DNA of 64,000 bases from Pelatocladus maniniholoensis HA4357-MV3 (lineage in GTDB: Bacteria; Cyanobacteriota; Cyanobacteriia; Cyanobacteriales; Nostocaceae): positions 1-64,000 of the forward strand of contig JAHHHW010000081.1 in NCBI GenBank assembly GCA_019359115.1. The letters run 5' to 3'. The notes below the pieces were generated by a model that was given only the letters and a program-made list of their open reading frames with translations, had not been told where the DNA came from and made no database searches. Of this stretch, positions 17,419 through 26,736 are shown piece after piece. Every line of letters starts with the position of its first letter. Position 1 is the stretch's first letter. The translations under genes and the position numbers were made by a program.

Positions 17419-18747
17419 ATGACACTCAGTAAATGGATTAATCAGAAATTGTCTCTATCTACTTCTACTCATTCAGATAATTCAGAAGCTAAAACTGAGC
17501 AGTTGCTAAAAACTGCGAAAATGGTCAAATTGTCGGTCATGACTCAGTTTTTTCCTCCAGATTACGCTGCTACAGGACAATTACTAGAAGAACTCACAAG
17601 ACAATTGGGATATCTTGGGGTAGACATAGAAGTTTTTACAAGTCAACCAGGATATGCTTTTAAAGCTTCTCATGCTCCATCAGTTCAACACATAGGTAAA
17701 GTGCTAGTGCAGCGATCGCGCACTGCTCAACTTTGGCCAGGACGAATTCGAGGTAAAGCAGTAAATGGAGTTCTATTTACCCTGCGTGCTGCACTCCATC
17801 TACTGAAAAATGGTCGTCGTTTCAACCTATTGTTACTGACCACAGCACCACCATTTTTGCCAATTTTGGGATATCTTGCTCATACCTGGTTTAAGCTTCC
17901 TTATGTTTGCATACTCTATGACCTTTATCCAGATATCGCGATCGCTCTGAATGTAATCTCAAAAGATCATTGGGTAGCAAAGCTGTGGCGAAAACTCAAT
18001 AAGTTAGTTTGGCAAAAATCCAAAGCAATCATAGTTCTCAGTCCTGCAATGAAAATGCGAGTGACTGCTATTTGTCCACAGGTAGCAGATAAGGTTTTTG
18101 TAATTCACAGTTGGGGAGATCCTGATTTAATTGTACCCATTGCCAAAAAAGAAAACTGGTTTGCATGGAAACATAACTTAGTAAATAAGTTTACTGTGCT
18201 TTACTCTGGTAACATGGGTCGTTGTCACGATATGGATACTATCTTGGAGGCTGCAAAACTACTGCAAGATGAACCAATTCAATTTGTGTTTATTGGTAGT
18301 GGAGCAAAACAAGAAGAATTAATTAGGGATGTCAATCACTTAGGGCTAAAAAATTTTGTATTTTTGCCTTATCAAGACAAACAAGTATTACCCTATTCTC
18401 TAACCGCTGGGGACTTATCTCTAGTCAGTGTTGATGGGGGTATGGAAAGTTTAGTTGCTCCTAGTAAACTTTATCCAGCTTTGGCGACTGGGCGACCAGT
18501 TGCAGTCATTTGTTCTGAGTATTCATACCTGAGACAAATGATTACACAAGCCAATTGTGGTGACACCTTTGAAAATGGAGATAGTCATGGTTTGGCTGAG
18601 TTTATTCGCCTGCTTAGTCAAGATCGAGAATTAGCACAGCGTATGGGTAGGGCTGGTCGTCAGTATATGCGATCGCACTATACGCCTGAGATCATATCTC
18701 GACAATATTTAGATGTATTGCAGCAGAGTATTAGGTGGGATAAATAA
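17419..18747 (+). CDS. Glycosyltransferase family 4 (WcaI/WbuB-like)
   Basis: The 442-residue GT-B enzyme has its N-terminal acceptor domain beginning at about residue 37 (KLSVMTQFFPPDYAATG) and its C-terminal donor domain from about 250 (TVLYSGNMGRCHDMDTIL ... FVFIGSGAKQEEL ... APSKLYPALATGRPV). FFPPD...G near the start and the APSKLYPALA motif fit the WcaI/WbuB-type group that adds sugars, often 6-deoxy or amino sugars, to lipid-linked intermediates. The first 35 residues are an extension lacking homology to the fold; ATG at 17521 is an alternative start. It is the first plus-strand gene of the locus, after a long untranslated region. Confidence 0.88.
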   Translation: MTLSKWINQKLSLSTSTHSDNSEAKTEQLLKTAKMVKLSVMTQFFPPDYAATGQLLEELTRQLGYLGVDIEVFTSQPGYAFKASHAPSVQHIGKVLVQRSRTAQLWPGRIRGKAVNGVLFTLRAALHLLKNGRRFNLLLLTTAPPFLPILGYLAHTWFKLPYVCILYDLYPDIAIALNVISKDHWVAKLWRKLNKLVWQKSKAIIVLSPAMKMRVTAICPQVADKVFVIHSWGDPDLIVPIAKKENWFAWKHNLVNKFTVLYSGNMGRCHDMDTILEAAKLLQDEPIQFVFIGSGAKQEELIRDVNHLGLKNFVFLPYQDKQVLPYSLTAGDLSLVSVDGGMESLVAPSKLYPALATGRPVAVICSEYSYLRQMITQANCGDTFENGDSHGLAEFIRLLSQDRELAQRMGRAGRQYMRSHYTPEIISRQYLDVLQQSIRWDK

Positions 18748-19293
18748 AAGGAATCAAGCGTTAACTAGCAGGAGTTCCATTAATAGATAGATCCTTTGTT
18801 CAAATGCAAATTAGACAGCCAAAATTTTGGCTTGATGTATTTAATATTTTGTGTTTGAACTTTGTATCATTCTCACAATGATAAGTAAAAAATAAATCAT
18901 ATATTAACCTTAATAATGTATGATGTTCAGCAGTCTACTATTACGGTAATTGACTATGTTTTAAAACCAAGCATAAAAACTTTTAATAGTTATTAAAAGA
19001 TAGTAAGCCTATTTTGTAGTTACATACCTTTTTTGCCTCATAACTAGGAAAACTAAATTTATTTCAAAACATATAGATTGCTATTTGTTTAGGAGTTGGG
19101 CTTCGATGGTCTTTTGATCTCAGTCCCTCCAACGTAACCTTCATTCTTACTATTGGAGGCCAAACCGTAGAGAAGGTGTGATCTTGATCGGAAACATTCA
19201 AAGCTAAGAGCTACATAACTGTCCAAAATCTAGCTGTTATTTCAATAGCGTCAATCAAAAATATCAGTTGTATTAACAACACAACAAAAAATC
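18748..19293. other. Intergenic region before the ABC exporter genes
   Basis: This 546-base AT-rich stretch separates the first glycosyltransferase from wzm. I see no gene and no strong hairpin with a T-run. A GC-richer island at about 19091-19200 (around CCTCCAACGTAACC and TTGGAGGCC) might be a weak dyad: GTTGG/CCAAC and GGAGG/CCTCC occur near each other. A separate promoter for the exporter operon is likely here. Confidence 0.35.
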
Positions 19294-20136
19294 ATGAGTA
19301 GTCAAGAAATCGCCTCTAGTCAAGAATTAGTGATTGAGGCTGGACGCACCGAACGTCAGTATTGGCAAGACATTTGGCGCTACCGAGAGCTATTATATTT
19401 TCTTGCTTGGCGAGATATTTTGGTGCGTTACAAACAAACTGCGATCGGCATAGCTTGGGCATTGATCCGACCATTTTTAACAATGGTTGTTTTTACCGTG
19501 GTATTTGGAAATTTGGCTAAATTGCCTTCAGAAGGAGCGCCCTATCCAATTTTAGTATTTGCTGCTATGCTCCCCTGGCAGTTTTTTGCCAATGCTTTGA
19601 GTGAAAGTAGTAATAGTTTAATTAATAATGCCAACTTAGTTTCTAAAGTATATTTTCCCCGTTTGATAGTACCAATTAGTTCAGTAGTAGTCAGCTTTGT
19701 AGATTTCATGATCTCCGGCATCATCCTTTTAGGACTAATGGCATGGTATAACTTTGTACCAGATTGGCGAATTTTAACTCTACCAGTATTTATCTTAATT
19801 GCCTTTGCAGCATCTGTAGGTGTAGGACTATGGTTGGCTGCATTGAATGTTGAATATCGCGATTTTCGCTACATAGTACCGTTTATTGTGCAGTTTGGCT
19901 TGTATATCTCACCTGTGGGCTTTAGCAGCAGTGTTGTACCGCCGCAGTGGCGATTACTTTACTCATTAAATCCAATGGTGGGTGTGATTGATGGCTTTCG
20001 CTGGGCAATTTTGGGTGGGGAGTCACAAATTTACTTACCTGGATTTGCACTTTCTGTCGGATTAGTTGCCTTATTACTAGTAAGTGGCATTTGGTACTTC
20101 CGTAAAATGGAACGGACGTTTGCTGACGTAATTTAG
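19294..20136 (+). CDS. wzm: ABC-2 type polysaccharide exporter permease (Wzm-like)
   Basis: A 280-residue inner-membrane protein with six transmembrane helices and ABC2_membrane-family features: amphipathic N-terminus RELLYFLAWRDILVRYKQTAIGIAWALIRP, then MLPWQFFANAL, and the conserved NPMVGVIDGFRWAI near the C-terminus. It should form the channel half of an ABC exporter moving undecaprenyl-linked glycan across the plasma membrane. The partner ATPase gene begins 15 bases downstream with a strong AAAGGAG ribosome-binding site between, so the two form one operon. Confidence 0.95.
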   Translation: MSSQEIASSQELVIEAGRTERQYWQDIWRYRELLYFLAWRDILVRYKQTAIGIAWALIRPFLTMVVFTVVFGNLAKLPSEGAPYPILVFAAMLPWQFFANALSESSNSLINNANLVSKVYFPRLIVPISSVVVSFVDFMISGIILLGLMAWYNFVPDWRILTLPVFILIAFAASVGVGLWLAALNVEYRDFRYIVPFIVQFGLYISPVGFSSSVVPPQWRLLYSLNPMVGVIDGFRWAILGGESQIYLPGFALSVGLVALLLVSGIWYFRKMERTFADVI

Positions 20137-20151
20137 AAAGGAGCAAAGCAG

Positions 20152-21438
20152 ATGTCTAATACTATGATTCGCGTAGAAAATCTGGGTAAAAAATTTATTA
20201 TTGCACACCAACAGGATAACTCTGGTCGCTATCGCTACAAGGCCCTACGAGATGTAATTGCTGATGGAGCTAAATCTCTGACAAAGAGACTGATCAAGCC
20301 CGATCCCAAAAAAGTATCTAACCCTACCCGTGAAGAATTTTGGGCATTAAAAGACGTTTCTTTTGAGATTCAGCAGGGTGAAGCCATTGGTGTGATTGGA
20401 CGCAATGGAGCCGGAAAATCGACACTCCTAAAAGTTTTGAGCCGCATTACCGAACCAACGAAGGGACGTATCGCTATCAAAGGTAGAGTAGCAAGTCTCC
20501 TAGAAGTAGGGACGGGATTTCACCCAGAATTAACCGGACGAGAAAACATCTTCCTCAACGGTTCTGTTTTGGGAATGAGTAGAGTCGAGATTAAGAAGAA
20601 GTTTGATGAAATAGTTGCTTTTGCGGAAGTAGAAAAGTTTTTAGATACACCAGTCAAGCGCTATTCGTCTGGAATGTATGTCCGTCTTGCTTTTTCTGTT
20701 GCAGCTCACTTAGAGCCAGAAATTTTAATTGTAGATGAAGTGTTAGCAGTGGGCGATTCCGCATTTCAAAAGAAATGTTTGGGGAAAATGGATGATGTCG
20801 CTACCAAAGAGGGACGAACAGTCTTGTTTGTTAGCCATAGTATGCAAGCGATCGCCCAGCTAACCAAACGTTGCATACTACTCTCTAAAGGTAAGGTTCA
20901 GTTTGATGGTAGTACTGCCAAAGCAGTGCAGTTATATCTGGCTGGGCAAAAAGATGATTCCGAGCAACCTGGTTATTACCAAGCCCCTACAAGCAAAACA
21001 GGTAATTATGTAGCTTGGGCGCGGGTACATACTTCCGAAGGAGAAGGGATTCACTCTTGGGGAGAAGCGATTACATTTGAGTTTGCTCTAAACATCACAA
21101 AACCCCATGAAAGTCTGTGGTTCTCATTTCAAATAGTGAGTGCTTTACAACAGCCTATTTGTATTCTCTGGTTTTGCGATCCCGAAGCTCCCTTTCGTCG
21201 AGAAACTGGGACTTTTATTGTGCGATGTGAGATACCAAAATTGAGGCTCTATATGGGTTCGTACACCTTAACAACATGGTTTTCCGAACGTCGTAGCGAA
21301 ACTCTGCTGGAAAATCTGAGGGAAATTTGCCCCTTTGAAGTCACTATGCATAAGTATGAACGTCCGGAGTATCAATGGCAATCAGATGAATGTACTTACT
21401 TAGAAGATGCGGTTTGGAAAACTGGAGAAAAATATTAA
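20152..21438 (+). CDS. wzt: ABC exporter ATPase with C-terminal glycan-binding domain (Wzt-like)
   Basis: The 428-residue protein has an N-terminal ABC ATPase: Walker A GRNGAGKS at 83-90, signature YSSGM at 171-175, Walker B LIVDEV at 192-197, and switch His in FVSHSM. A C-terminal domain from about 290 to 428 resembles Wzt_C, a beta-sandwich that in E. coli O8/O9a recognises the terminated end of the O-antigen chain and so decides which glycan is exported. With Wzm it forms the ATP-driven exporter. The presence of this domain suggests that chain termination is modified and read before export. Confidence 0.94.
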   Translation: MSNTMIRVENLGKKFIIAHQQDNSGRYRYKALRDVIADGAKSLTKRLIKPDPKKVSNPTREEFWALKDVSFEIQQGEAIGVIGRNGAGKSTLLKVLSRITEPTKGRIAIKGRVASLLEVGTGFHPELTGRENIFLNGSVLGMSRVEIKKKFDEIVAFAEVEKFLDTPVKRYSSGMYVRLAFSVAAHLEPEILIVDEVLAVGDSAFQKKCLGKMDDVATKEGRTVLFVSHSMQAIAQLTKRCILLSKGKVQFDGSTAKAVQLYLAGQKDDSEQPGYYQAPTSKTGNYVAWARVHTSEGEGIHSWGEAITFEFALNITKPHESLWFSFQIVSALQQPICILWFCDPEAPFRRETGTFIVRCEIPKLRLYMGSYTLTTWFSERRSETLLENLREICPFEVTMHKYERPEYQWQSDECTYLEDAVWKTGEKY

Positions 21439-21454
21439 TTAAAGGGGACAAATA

Positions 21455-21967
21455 ATGCCAATCAATGATGATGTTAAGTTAGGCAATAATGTGAAAATTT
21501 TTCATCCCCAACTTGTAAACCTGTACAACTGCACAATTGGGGATGATACGAAGATTGGCACGTTTGTGGAAATTCAGAAAAATGTTACCGTAGGTAGTCG
21601 GTGTAAAATTTCTTCCCATAGTTTCCTTTGTGAAGGCGTAATTCTGGAAGATGAGGTATTTATCGGTCATGGTGTCATGTTTACTAATGACCTTTATCCC
21701 CGTGCCACAAATGAAGATAGTACTTTAAAAACAGATGATGACTGGGATGTTGTAGAAACGCGGGTTAAGCGCTGTGCATCCATTGGTAGCAATGCCACGA
21801 TCTTAGCAGGTGTGATAGTCGGAGAAAAAGCCATCGTTGGCGCTGGAGCAGTAGTGACTCGTGATGTCCCCAATTACGCAATTGTGGTGGGAGTACCTGC
21901 TCGTGTCATTGGTGATGTACGCGATCGCAATCAAAACCCAGAAATAGCAGCCAGTATTTGTGGCTAA
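21455..21967 (+). CDS. Left-handed beta-helix sugar N-acetyltransferase (WlbB/WbpD-like)
   Basis: A 170-residue hexapeptide-repeat protein (coils such as VKLGNN, CTIGDD, VTVGSR, VFIGHG, ASIGSN, AIVGAG). The segment [14 protein letters not shown] is characteristic of the WlbB/WbpD/QdtC-type enzymes that acetylate the 3-amino group of nucleotide-linked 3-amino sugars with acetyl-CoA as trimers. It lies 16 bases after wzt, with an AAAGGGGA ribosome-binding site, and directly before the oxidoreductase and aminotransferase that would make such an amino sugar. Substrate identity is inferred from this context. Confidence 0.9.
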   Translation: MPINDDVKLGNNVKIFHPQLVNLYNCTIGDDTKIGTFVEIQKNVTVGSRCKISSHSFLCEGVILEDEVFIGHGVMFTNDLYPRATNEDSTLKTDDDWDVVETRVKRCASIGSNATILAGVIVGEKAIVGAGAVVTRDVPNYAIVVGVPARVIGDVRDRNQNPEIAASICG

Positions 21968-22056
21968 TCATCAGCAGCACTACCAAGAATTAGCAAATCA
22001 TTGAAAAATAGCGTTGTGTATAGTCAAAATTTCATTAACAAAAATATATAAGAAAA

Positions 22057-23100
22057 ATGAGTAACAATATTAACATCGGTGTCATTGGTTACGGTTACTG
22101 GGGTCCAAATCTGGTCAGAAACTTTGCTGAAATTCCAGGAACACAAGTAAAAACAGTCAGCGATTTTAAGCCAGAACTATTGGCAAAGGTACAAGCAAGA
22201 TACCCCAAAATAGAGATTACAACAGACTGCCGCGATATATTTAACGACCCTAAAATAGATGCTGTGGCGATCGCCACACCTGTATCTACACACTTCGACT
22301 TGGCTTTGGCTGCATTACAAGCTGGCAAGCACGTACTGGTAGAAAAGCCTATGACTGTCTCTTCAGAACAAGCCCTGCGGTTAATTGAAGAAGCAGAAAA
22401 ACGCAACTTAGTATTAATGGTGGATCACACCTTTGTCTATACGGGTGCAGTGCGTAAAATGCGGGATCTAGTAGTTACCAAGGCAATTGGTGATATTTTT
22501 TACTATGATTCTGTGCGCGTCAACTTGGGACTCTTCCAACATGATGTCAACGTGATTTGGGATTTGGCAGTCCACGATCTCTCAATTATGAACTATGTAT
22601 TGCCATCTCAACCTTATGCCGTTTCGGCGACAGGCATGAGTCATGTTCCTGGAGAACCGGAAAATATTGCCTATTTGACCTTGTTCTTTGAAAGTAACTT
22701 AATTGCTCACATTCATGTCAACTGGTTAGCACCAGTGAAAGTACGTCGGACACTGATTGGTGGCAGTCAACGTATGATTGTTTACGATGACTTAGAACCT
22801 AGCGAAAAAGTCAAAATCTACGACAAAGGCATTACAGTCAATGGCAATAATTCTGCGGAAAGCGTATATCAAATGTTGATTGGTTATCGCACAGGAGATA
22901 TGTGGTCTCCTCATTTAGATATGACCGAAGCACTACGCACAGAAGGATTGCACTTTATCAATTGTATTGAAACAGGCGATCGCCCCATTACCAATGGTCA
23001 AGCAGGGCTACAAGTAGTAAGCATTTTGGAAGCTGCTACCCAGTCTATGAAGCAGCATGGTCAATTAGTTGAACTGAATTCAGCACAGGTAGCAGTATGA
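22057..23100 (+). CDS. Gfo/Idh/MocA-family nucleotide-sugar oxidoreductase (WlbA-like)
   Basis: A 347-residue NAD(P)-dependent dehydrogenase: Rossmann motif [11 protein letters not shown] at 8-18, EKPMT at 96-100 with catalytic K97, and the His-containing catalytic helix [15 protein letters not shown] near 170-183. WlbA-type enzymes oxidise C3 of UDP-GlcNAc-uronic acid to a keto group, which the DegT aminotransferase then aminates. Its stop codon overlaps the aminotransferase start by four bases (ATGA), so the two are translationally coupled. The required UDP-GlcNAc 6-dehydrogenase is not in the window, so the exact nucleotide sugar remains open. Confidence 0.92.
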   Translation: MSNNINIGVIGYGYWGPNLVRNFAEIPGTQVKTVSDFKPELLAKVQARYPKIEITTDCRDIFNDPKIDAVAIATPVSTHFDLALAALQAGKHVLVEKPMTVSSEQALRLIEEAEKRNLVLMVDHTFVYTGAVRKMRDLVVTKAIGDIFYYDSVRVNLGLFQHDVNVIWDLAVHDLSIMNYVLPSQPYAVSATGMSHVPGEPENIAYLTLFFESNLIAHIHVNWLAPVKVRRTLIGGSQRMIVYDDLEPSEKVKIYDKGITVNGNNSAESVYQMLIGYRTGDMWSPHLDMTEALRTEGLHFINCIETGDRPITNGQAGLQVVSILEAATQSMKQHGQLVELNSAQVAV

Positions 23101-24206
23101 TTCCCTTTGTAGATTTAAAAGCACAGTACTTAAGTATTAAAGAAGAGATTAATACTGCTGTCCTTAAGGTATTGGAAAGCACCCAATTTATTTTGGGTAG
23201 TGAAGTCACAGCTTTTGAGCAAGAATTTGCCCAATATTGCAATGCCGATTACAGTATAGCCTTAAACACAGGAACCAGCGCCCTGCACTTAGCGCTATTG
23301 GCAGCTAACATTGGTCCTGGTGACGAAGTAATTACTACACCTTTCACTTTTGTTGCCACGGTTGCGGCAATTGTATATACCGGGGCGACACCCGTATTTG
23401 TAGACATTGATCCCGTTTCCTACACCATCGATGTCACCAAAATTGAACAAGCCATTACCGAAAAAACTAAAGCCATTCTGCCAGTTCATTTGTATGGACA
23501 ACCAGCAGACATGAACCCGATTATGGAAATTGCTCGACGTCATGGTTTGACCGTGATTGAAGATGCTGCTCAAGCTCACCGCGCTGAGTACAAAGGACAA
23601 CGGGTAGGCAGTATTGGGGACATTGGTTGTTTTAGTTTTTACCCTGGGAAGAATTTAGGTGCTTACGGTGAAGGTGGCTCAGTCGTCACCAATAATCCTG
23701 AATATGCAAAAACAATGCGGATGTTGCGTGACTGGGGACAAGAAAGCAAATATCATCATGTTCTCAAAGGTTATAACTACCGCATGGATGGGGTACAAGG
23801 AGCAATTTTACGGGTCAAGTTACGCTATTTAGATAAGTGGACTGAGGCACGTAGATCACTAGCAGCACATTACGACGAACTGCTAGCAAACTCAAGTATC
23901 ACAACACCCACAGTGATGCCCTATAGTTATCATGTTTACCATGTTTACGCCGTGCGTACTTCTCAACGAGAAAAACTGCAACAACAACTCAACGCACAGG
24001 GTGTTCAAACAGGCATTCACTACCCTATTCCCGTACACCTACAAGCGGCTTACGCAGATTTGGGCTATAAACCTGGGGATTTTCCTCATTCAGAACTAGC
24101 AGCTAGGGAAGAACTTTCACTACCCATGTATGCTGAACTTACAACTGACCAGGTTCATATTATTGCTGAAACTCTCCAAAGCATTCTTCAGGGAGTGAGT
24201 GTGTAA
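23097..24206 (+). CDS. DegT/DnrJ/EryC1/StrS sugar aminotransferase (WlbC-like)
   Basis: The 369-residue PLP enzyme carries the family hallmarks: [11 protein letters not shown] at 57-67, EDAAQAH at 155-161 (the Asp contacts the pyridine nitrogen) and the PLP lysine K185 in [16 protein letters not shown]. It transfers an amino group from glutamate to a keto sugar nucleotide, most likely at C3 given the oxidoreductase before it. It starts within the preceding gene (ATGA overlap) and its TAA stop shares a base with the next start (TAATG), making a tightly coupled trio with the unknown gene that follows. Confidence 0.94.
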   Translation: MIPFVDLKAQYLSIKEEINTAVLKVLESTQFILGSEVTAFEQEFAQYCNADYSIALNTGTSALHLALLAANIGPGDEVITTPFTFVATVAAIVYTGATPVFVDIDPVSYTIDVTKIEQAITEKTKAILPVHLYGQPADMNPIMEIARRHGLTVIEDAAQAHRAEYKGQRVGSIGDIGCFSFYPGKNLGAYGEGGSVVTNNPEYAKTMRMLRDWGQESKYHHVLKGYNYRMDGVQGAILRVKLRYLDKWTEARRSLAAHYDELLANSSITTPTVMPYSYHVYHVYAVRTSQREKLQQQLNAQGVQTGIHYPIPVHLQAAYADLGYKPGDFPHSELAAREELSLPMYAELTTDQVHIIAETLQSILQGVSV

Positions 24207-25216
24207 TGAACGACAGCCGCCCTGGTTTAAACTCCCAACGTCTCGTCACCCTCATGCAGCAGTCAATTGAGCGCTGCAATCTGCAACTTGAGAACCTGAA
24301 TGTACTGACAGAAGCTGCGACTGGAGCCTACGTAGTTACACCTGTACTGGCAGCTATGGCAGGGGCAGAAAAAGTGTTTGCACTTACCCGTAGTAGCCGT
24401 TATGGTACTGTAAAATTTGTAACAAGACAGACACAGCAATTAGCAGAAATTGCAGGGGTGAGCGATCGCATCGAATTTCTCAGCGAGAAAACAAAAACTA
24501 TTGTCGCCCAGGCAGATATGATCACCAATAGTGGACACGTGCGTCCTATCGATGCAGAGATGATTGGGTGGATGAAACCCACCGCAGTCATTGCCCTCAT
24601 GTACGAGGCCTGGGAATTTCGACCAGAAGATGTGGATCTTTATGTTTGTCGTCAACGAGGTATCCAGGTTGTAGGTGTCAATGAGCGGCATCCAGGAGTG
24701 GATGTTTTTTCATTTCTAGGTATTATGGCGGTTAAGCTGTTACTAGATGCTGGTATTGCTGTTTACACAAATAACATCTTATTGTTGTGTGATAATCCTT
24801 TTAGTTCGTTTATAGAACGTGGACTGATAAATGCTGGTGCGATCGTAGACACAGTTGACAGTCTCACAGCAGCCCCTAGAAACAAAATCTACGATGCTGT
24901 TTTGGTGGCTTTGCAACCACGACAAGAACCAGTACTATCTGCAAAAGATGTAGCTACGATTGCCAAATATTGGCCAGGGGTGCTAGTAGCTCAATACTGG
25001 GGAGATATTGAGCGATCTGCTTTTTCATCCCATAACTTACCTGTATGGCCAGAAATAGAGCCAAAACCGGGACACATGGCGATCTTGCCATCAGGAGTGG
25101 GAGCAGAACCAATCATTCGCCTGCAAACAGGGGGATTGAAAGCTGCTGAAGTTATTTGGCAACAACAATTTTCCGAGTTAAATCAAGAATCTCTAGAATT
25201 TGTGCAACTGCTGTAA
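24206..25216 (+). CDS. Unrecognised Rossmann-like protein in sugar cassette
   Basis: I cannot assign this 336-residue protein to a named family. It is soluble, without signal or membrane helices. Residues about 35-60 (LTEAATGAYVVTPVLAAMAGAEKVFALTRSS) look like a glycine/alanine-rich nucleotide-binding turn, 105-115 (MITNSGHVRPID) recalls the NAD-domain region of S-adenosylhomocysteine hydrolase or D-2-hydroxyacid dehydrogenases, and the C-terminus has LPSGVGAEPIIRLQTGG. It overlaps the aminotransferase by one base (TAATG) and precedes a sugar formyltransferase, so it probably acts on, or regulates, the same nucleotide sugar. An intact gene by length, codon use and coupling; function unknown. 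Confidence 0.8.
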   Translation: MNDSRPGLNSQRLVTLMQQSIERCNLQLENLNVLTEAATGAYVVTPVLAAMAGAEKVFALTRSSRYGTVKFVTRQTQQLAEIAGVSDRIEFLSEKTKTIVAQADMITNSGHVRPIDAEMIGWMKPTAVIALMYEAWEFRPEDVDLYVCRQRGIQVVGVNERHPGVDVFSFLGIMAVKLLLDAGIAVYTNNILLLCDNPFSSFIERGLINAGAIVDTVDSLTAAPRNKIYDAVLVALQPRQEPVLSAKDVATIAKYWPGVLVAQYWGDIERSAFSSHNLPVWPEIEPKPGHMAILPSGVGAEPIIRLQTGGLKAAEVIWQQQFSELNQESLEFVQLL

Positions 25217-25296
25217 ATTTAAATCTTGTATTAGTACTTAAATTAGTGAATAATGAACAGCTATCAGATTTTCACGACCATGTATAAAAAAGGTAA

Positions 25297-26280
25297 ATGA
25301 GTAATGTACTCTTAATCGGTTTAGGAACGACAAGTTTAACTGCCTTGGAATCTTTAATTCCCAATTCCAAGGTGCAAGGAATAGTAAGAAATATAGATCC
25401 TAAATCTAACACAAATGACCCAGTTGTTAACTTAGCACAACAAAACGATATCCCCATATTTATAAATACTTCACAGTCAGAAATTAAATCTTTAATTTTA
25501 AAGTTGCAGCCAGATTGTGTAGTGGTTTCTTCTTATAACCAAATTCTACCACCAGAACTAATTGAATTGTCTGCTTTTATCAATGTTCATTATTCGCCTT
25601 TGCCCCAATATCGTGGTCGTGCCAATGTTAATTGGGCAATCATCAATGATGAACCTTGTGCAGCAATCACTATTCATAAAATATCGCCGGAATTAGATGA
25701 GGGAAATATTTTATTTCAACAATTAATTCCGATTCACTTTGATAATACGGTAGCTGATATATATAACAACCTCAATGATATCCAACGCCAGTATTTAGGA
25801 GAAACAGTTGTCAAAGCCTTGCATGGCTATGAAGGTATACCACAAAACAACTCTGAAGCTACTTATTGTTGCACTCGTTTGCCAGAAGACGGTGAAATTA
25901 ATTGGTCAAAATCTACTAGACAAATAGACTGTTTCATTCGAGCATTAGTCTCTCCTTTTCCGGGTGCCTACACCTACTTTCAGGGAAAAAAATTATTAAT
26001 TTGGCAAGCAAAGCCAATAGAGAATCCCCCAATTTATGTTGGACGTATTCCAGGTCGAATTATTAGTAGATCGAAATCAGAAGGTTATATCGATGTTCTG
26101 AGCGGTGATGGTGTGATCAGAATTTTGGAGGTGCAATGGGAACAAGAAGAAAGAACAGCAGCCGCAAATGTGATTAAGTCTGTCAAAAGCACTTTAGGTT
26201 TAAGTAAATTTGATTTACTAAATCGTATTCAAGTTCTTGAAGAAGAAATTACAAACTTAAAAGGAGCCTATACAAAATAG
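25297..26280 (+). CDS. Sugar N-formyltransferase (methionyl-tRNA formyltransferase fold)
   Basis: A 327-residue formyltransferase with the catalytic triad N96, H98 and D134 in INVHYSPLPQYRG and ELDEGNIL. The fold is that of Fmt and ArnA, using N10-formyltetrahydrofolate, but the gene lies in a sugar cassette behind a sugar aminotransferase, so formylation of a 3-amino or 4-amino nucleotide sugar (as in WbtJ, VioF, QdtF-type enzymes) is much more likely than tRNA modification. A C-terminal FMT_C-like region (about 215-290) and a short helical tail follow. It gives an alternative N-acyl group beside the acetyltransferase encoded upstream. Confidence 0.9.
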   Translation: MSNVLLIGLGTTSLTALESLIPNSKVQGIVRNIDPKSNTNDPVVNLAQQNDIPIFINTSQSEIKSLILKLQPDCVVVSSYNQILPPELIELSAFINVHYSPLPQYRGRANVNWAIINDEPCAAITIHKISPELDEGNILFQQLIPIHFDNTVADIYNNLNDIQRQYLGETVVKALHGYEGIPQNNSEATYCCTRLPEDGEINWSKSTRQIDCFIRALVSPFPGAYTYFQGKKLLIWQAKPIENPPIYVGRIPGRIISRSKSEGYIDVLSGDGVIRILEVQWEQEERTAAANVIKSVKSTLGLSKFDLLNRIQVLEEEITNLKGAYTK

Positions 26281-26736
26281 TCGCTTATTCAAGTTTGCTC
26301 GAAAATCAGTATTTAATATTCTCAAATCAGGTAAACAAACCTAATACCCTTACTAATGACCAATGACATAGACGCTTTAGCGGCTGTTTGAAAAGTTTTG
26401 AAGTGTCAAATTTTATGCTAATTGCCTTATAGGATGTTTGAAAAGTATTGGGCGAATATAATTTGCTACTGCGACTACACAAGCGCGACGCGTAGCGGCT
26501 TCCTGAAAGGAAGTCCGCCACGCCGACTAATGGAAAATTAAGGGTTTTAAACCCGCGTCGGCGGGTTTTGTCTCGTGTAGCCGCGATTTTTCATCGCCCA
26601 GGTGAGTAACAATTTAGACTTTTCAAACATCCTCATAAGGGAGATTTAGGGGAGCATCTCAATTTTTCAAACTTACCTGGTGACTAGAAGTCGCAGCTAC
26701 TTAACCATAGAAATTTAACTTTAATAGGTAATATCT
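26281..26736. other. Repeat-filled intergenic region before the higher-GC insert
   Basis: No gene is seen. The stretch contains a solitary repeat end at 26381-26398 (GGCTGTTTGAAAAGTTTT), a complete MITE-like element at 26425-26639, and a solitary GGGGAGCATCTCA-like end near 26650. It forms the left junction of a segment whose next two genes have a clearly higher GC content than the rest of the locus. Confidence 0.6.
26425..26639 (+). mobile_element. MITE-like element, GGATGTTTGAAAAGT family, copy 1
   Basis: A 215-bp non-coding element with inverted ends CCTTATAGGATGTTTGAAAA and its near-exact complement, which ends CTCATAAGG (one extra base). The interior carries further GC-rich dyads (GCGACGCGTAGCGGCTTCC, and TTTTAAACCCGCGTCGGCGG). 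It encodes no transposase. A second complete copy lies at 41672-41846. Size, inverted ends and lack of coding capacity are those of a MITE mobilised in trans. Confidence 0.75.

Noticed and set aside
25297-26280. Methionyl-tRNA formyltransferase (fmt)
   Set aside because: The fold and triad fit, but the sugar-cassette context and divergent sequence around the active site favour a sugar N-formyltransferase.
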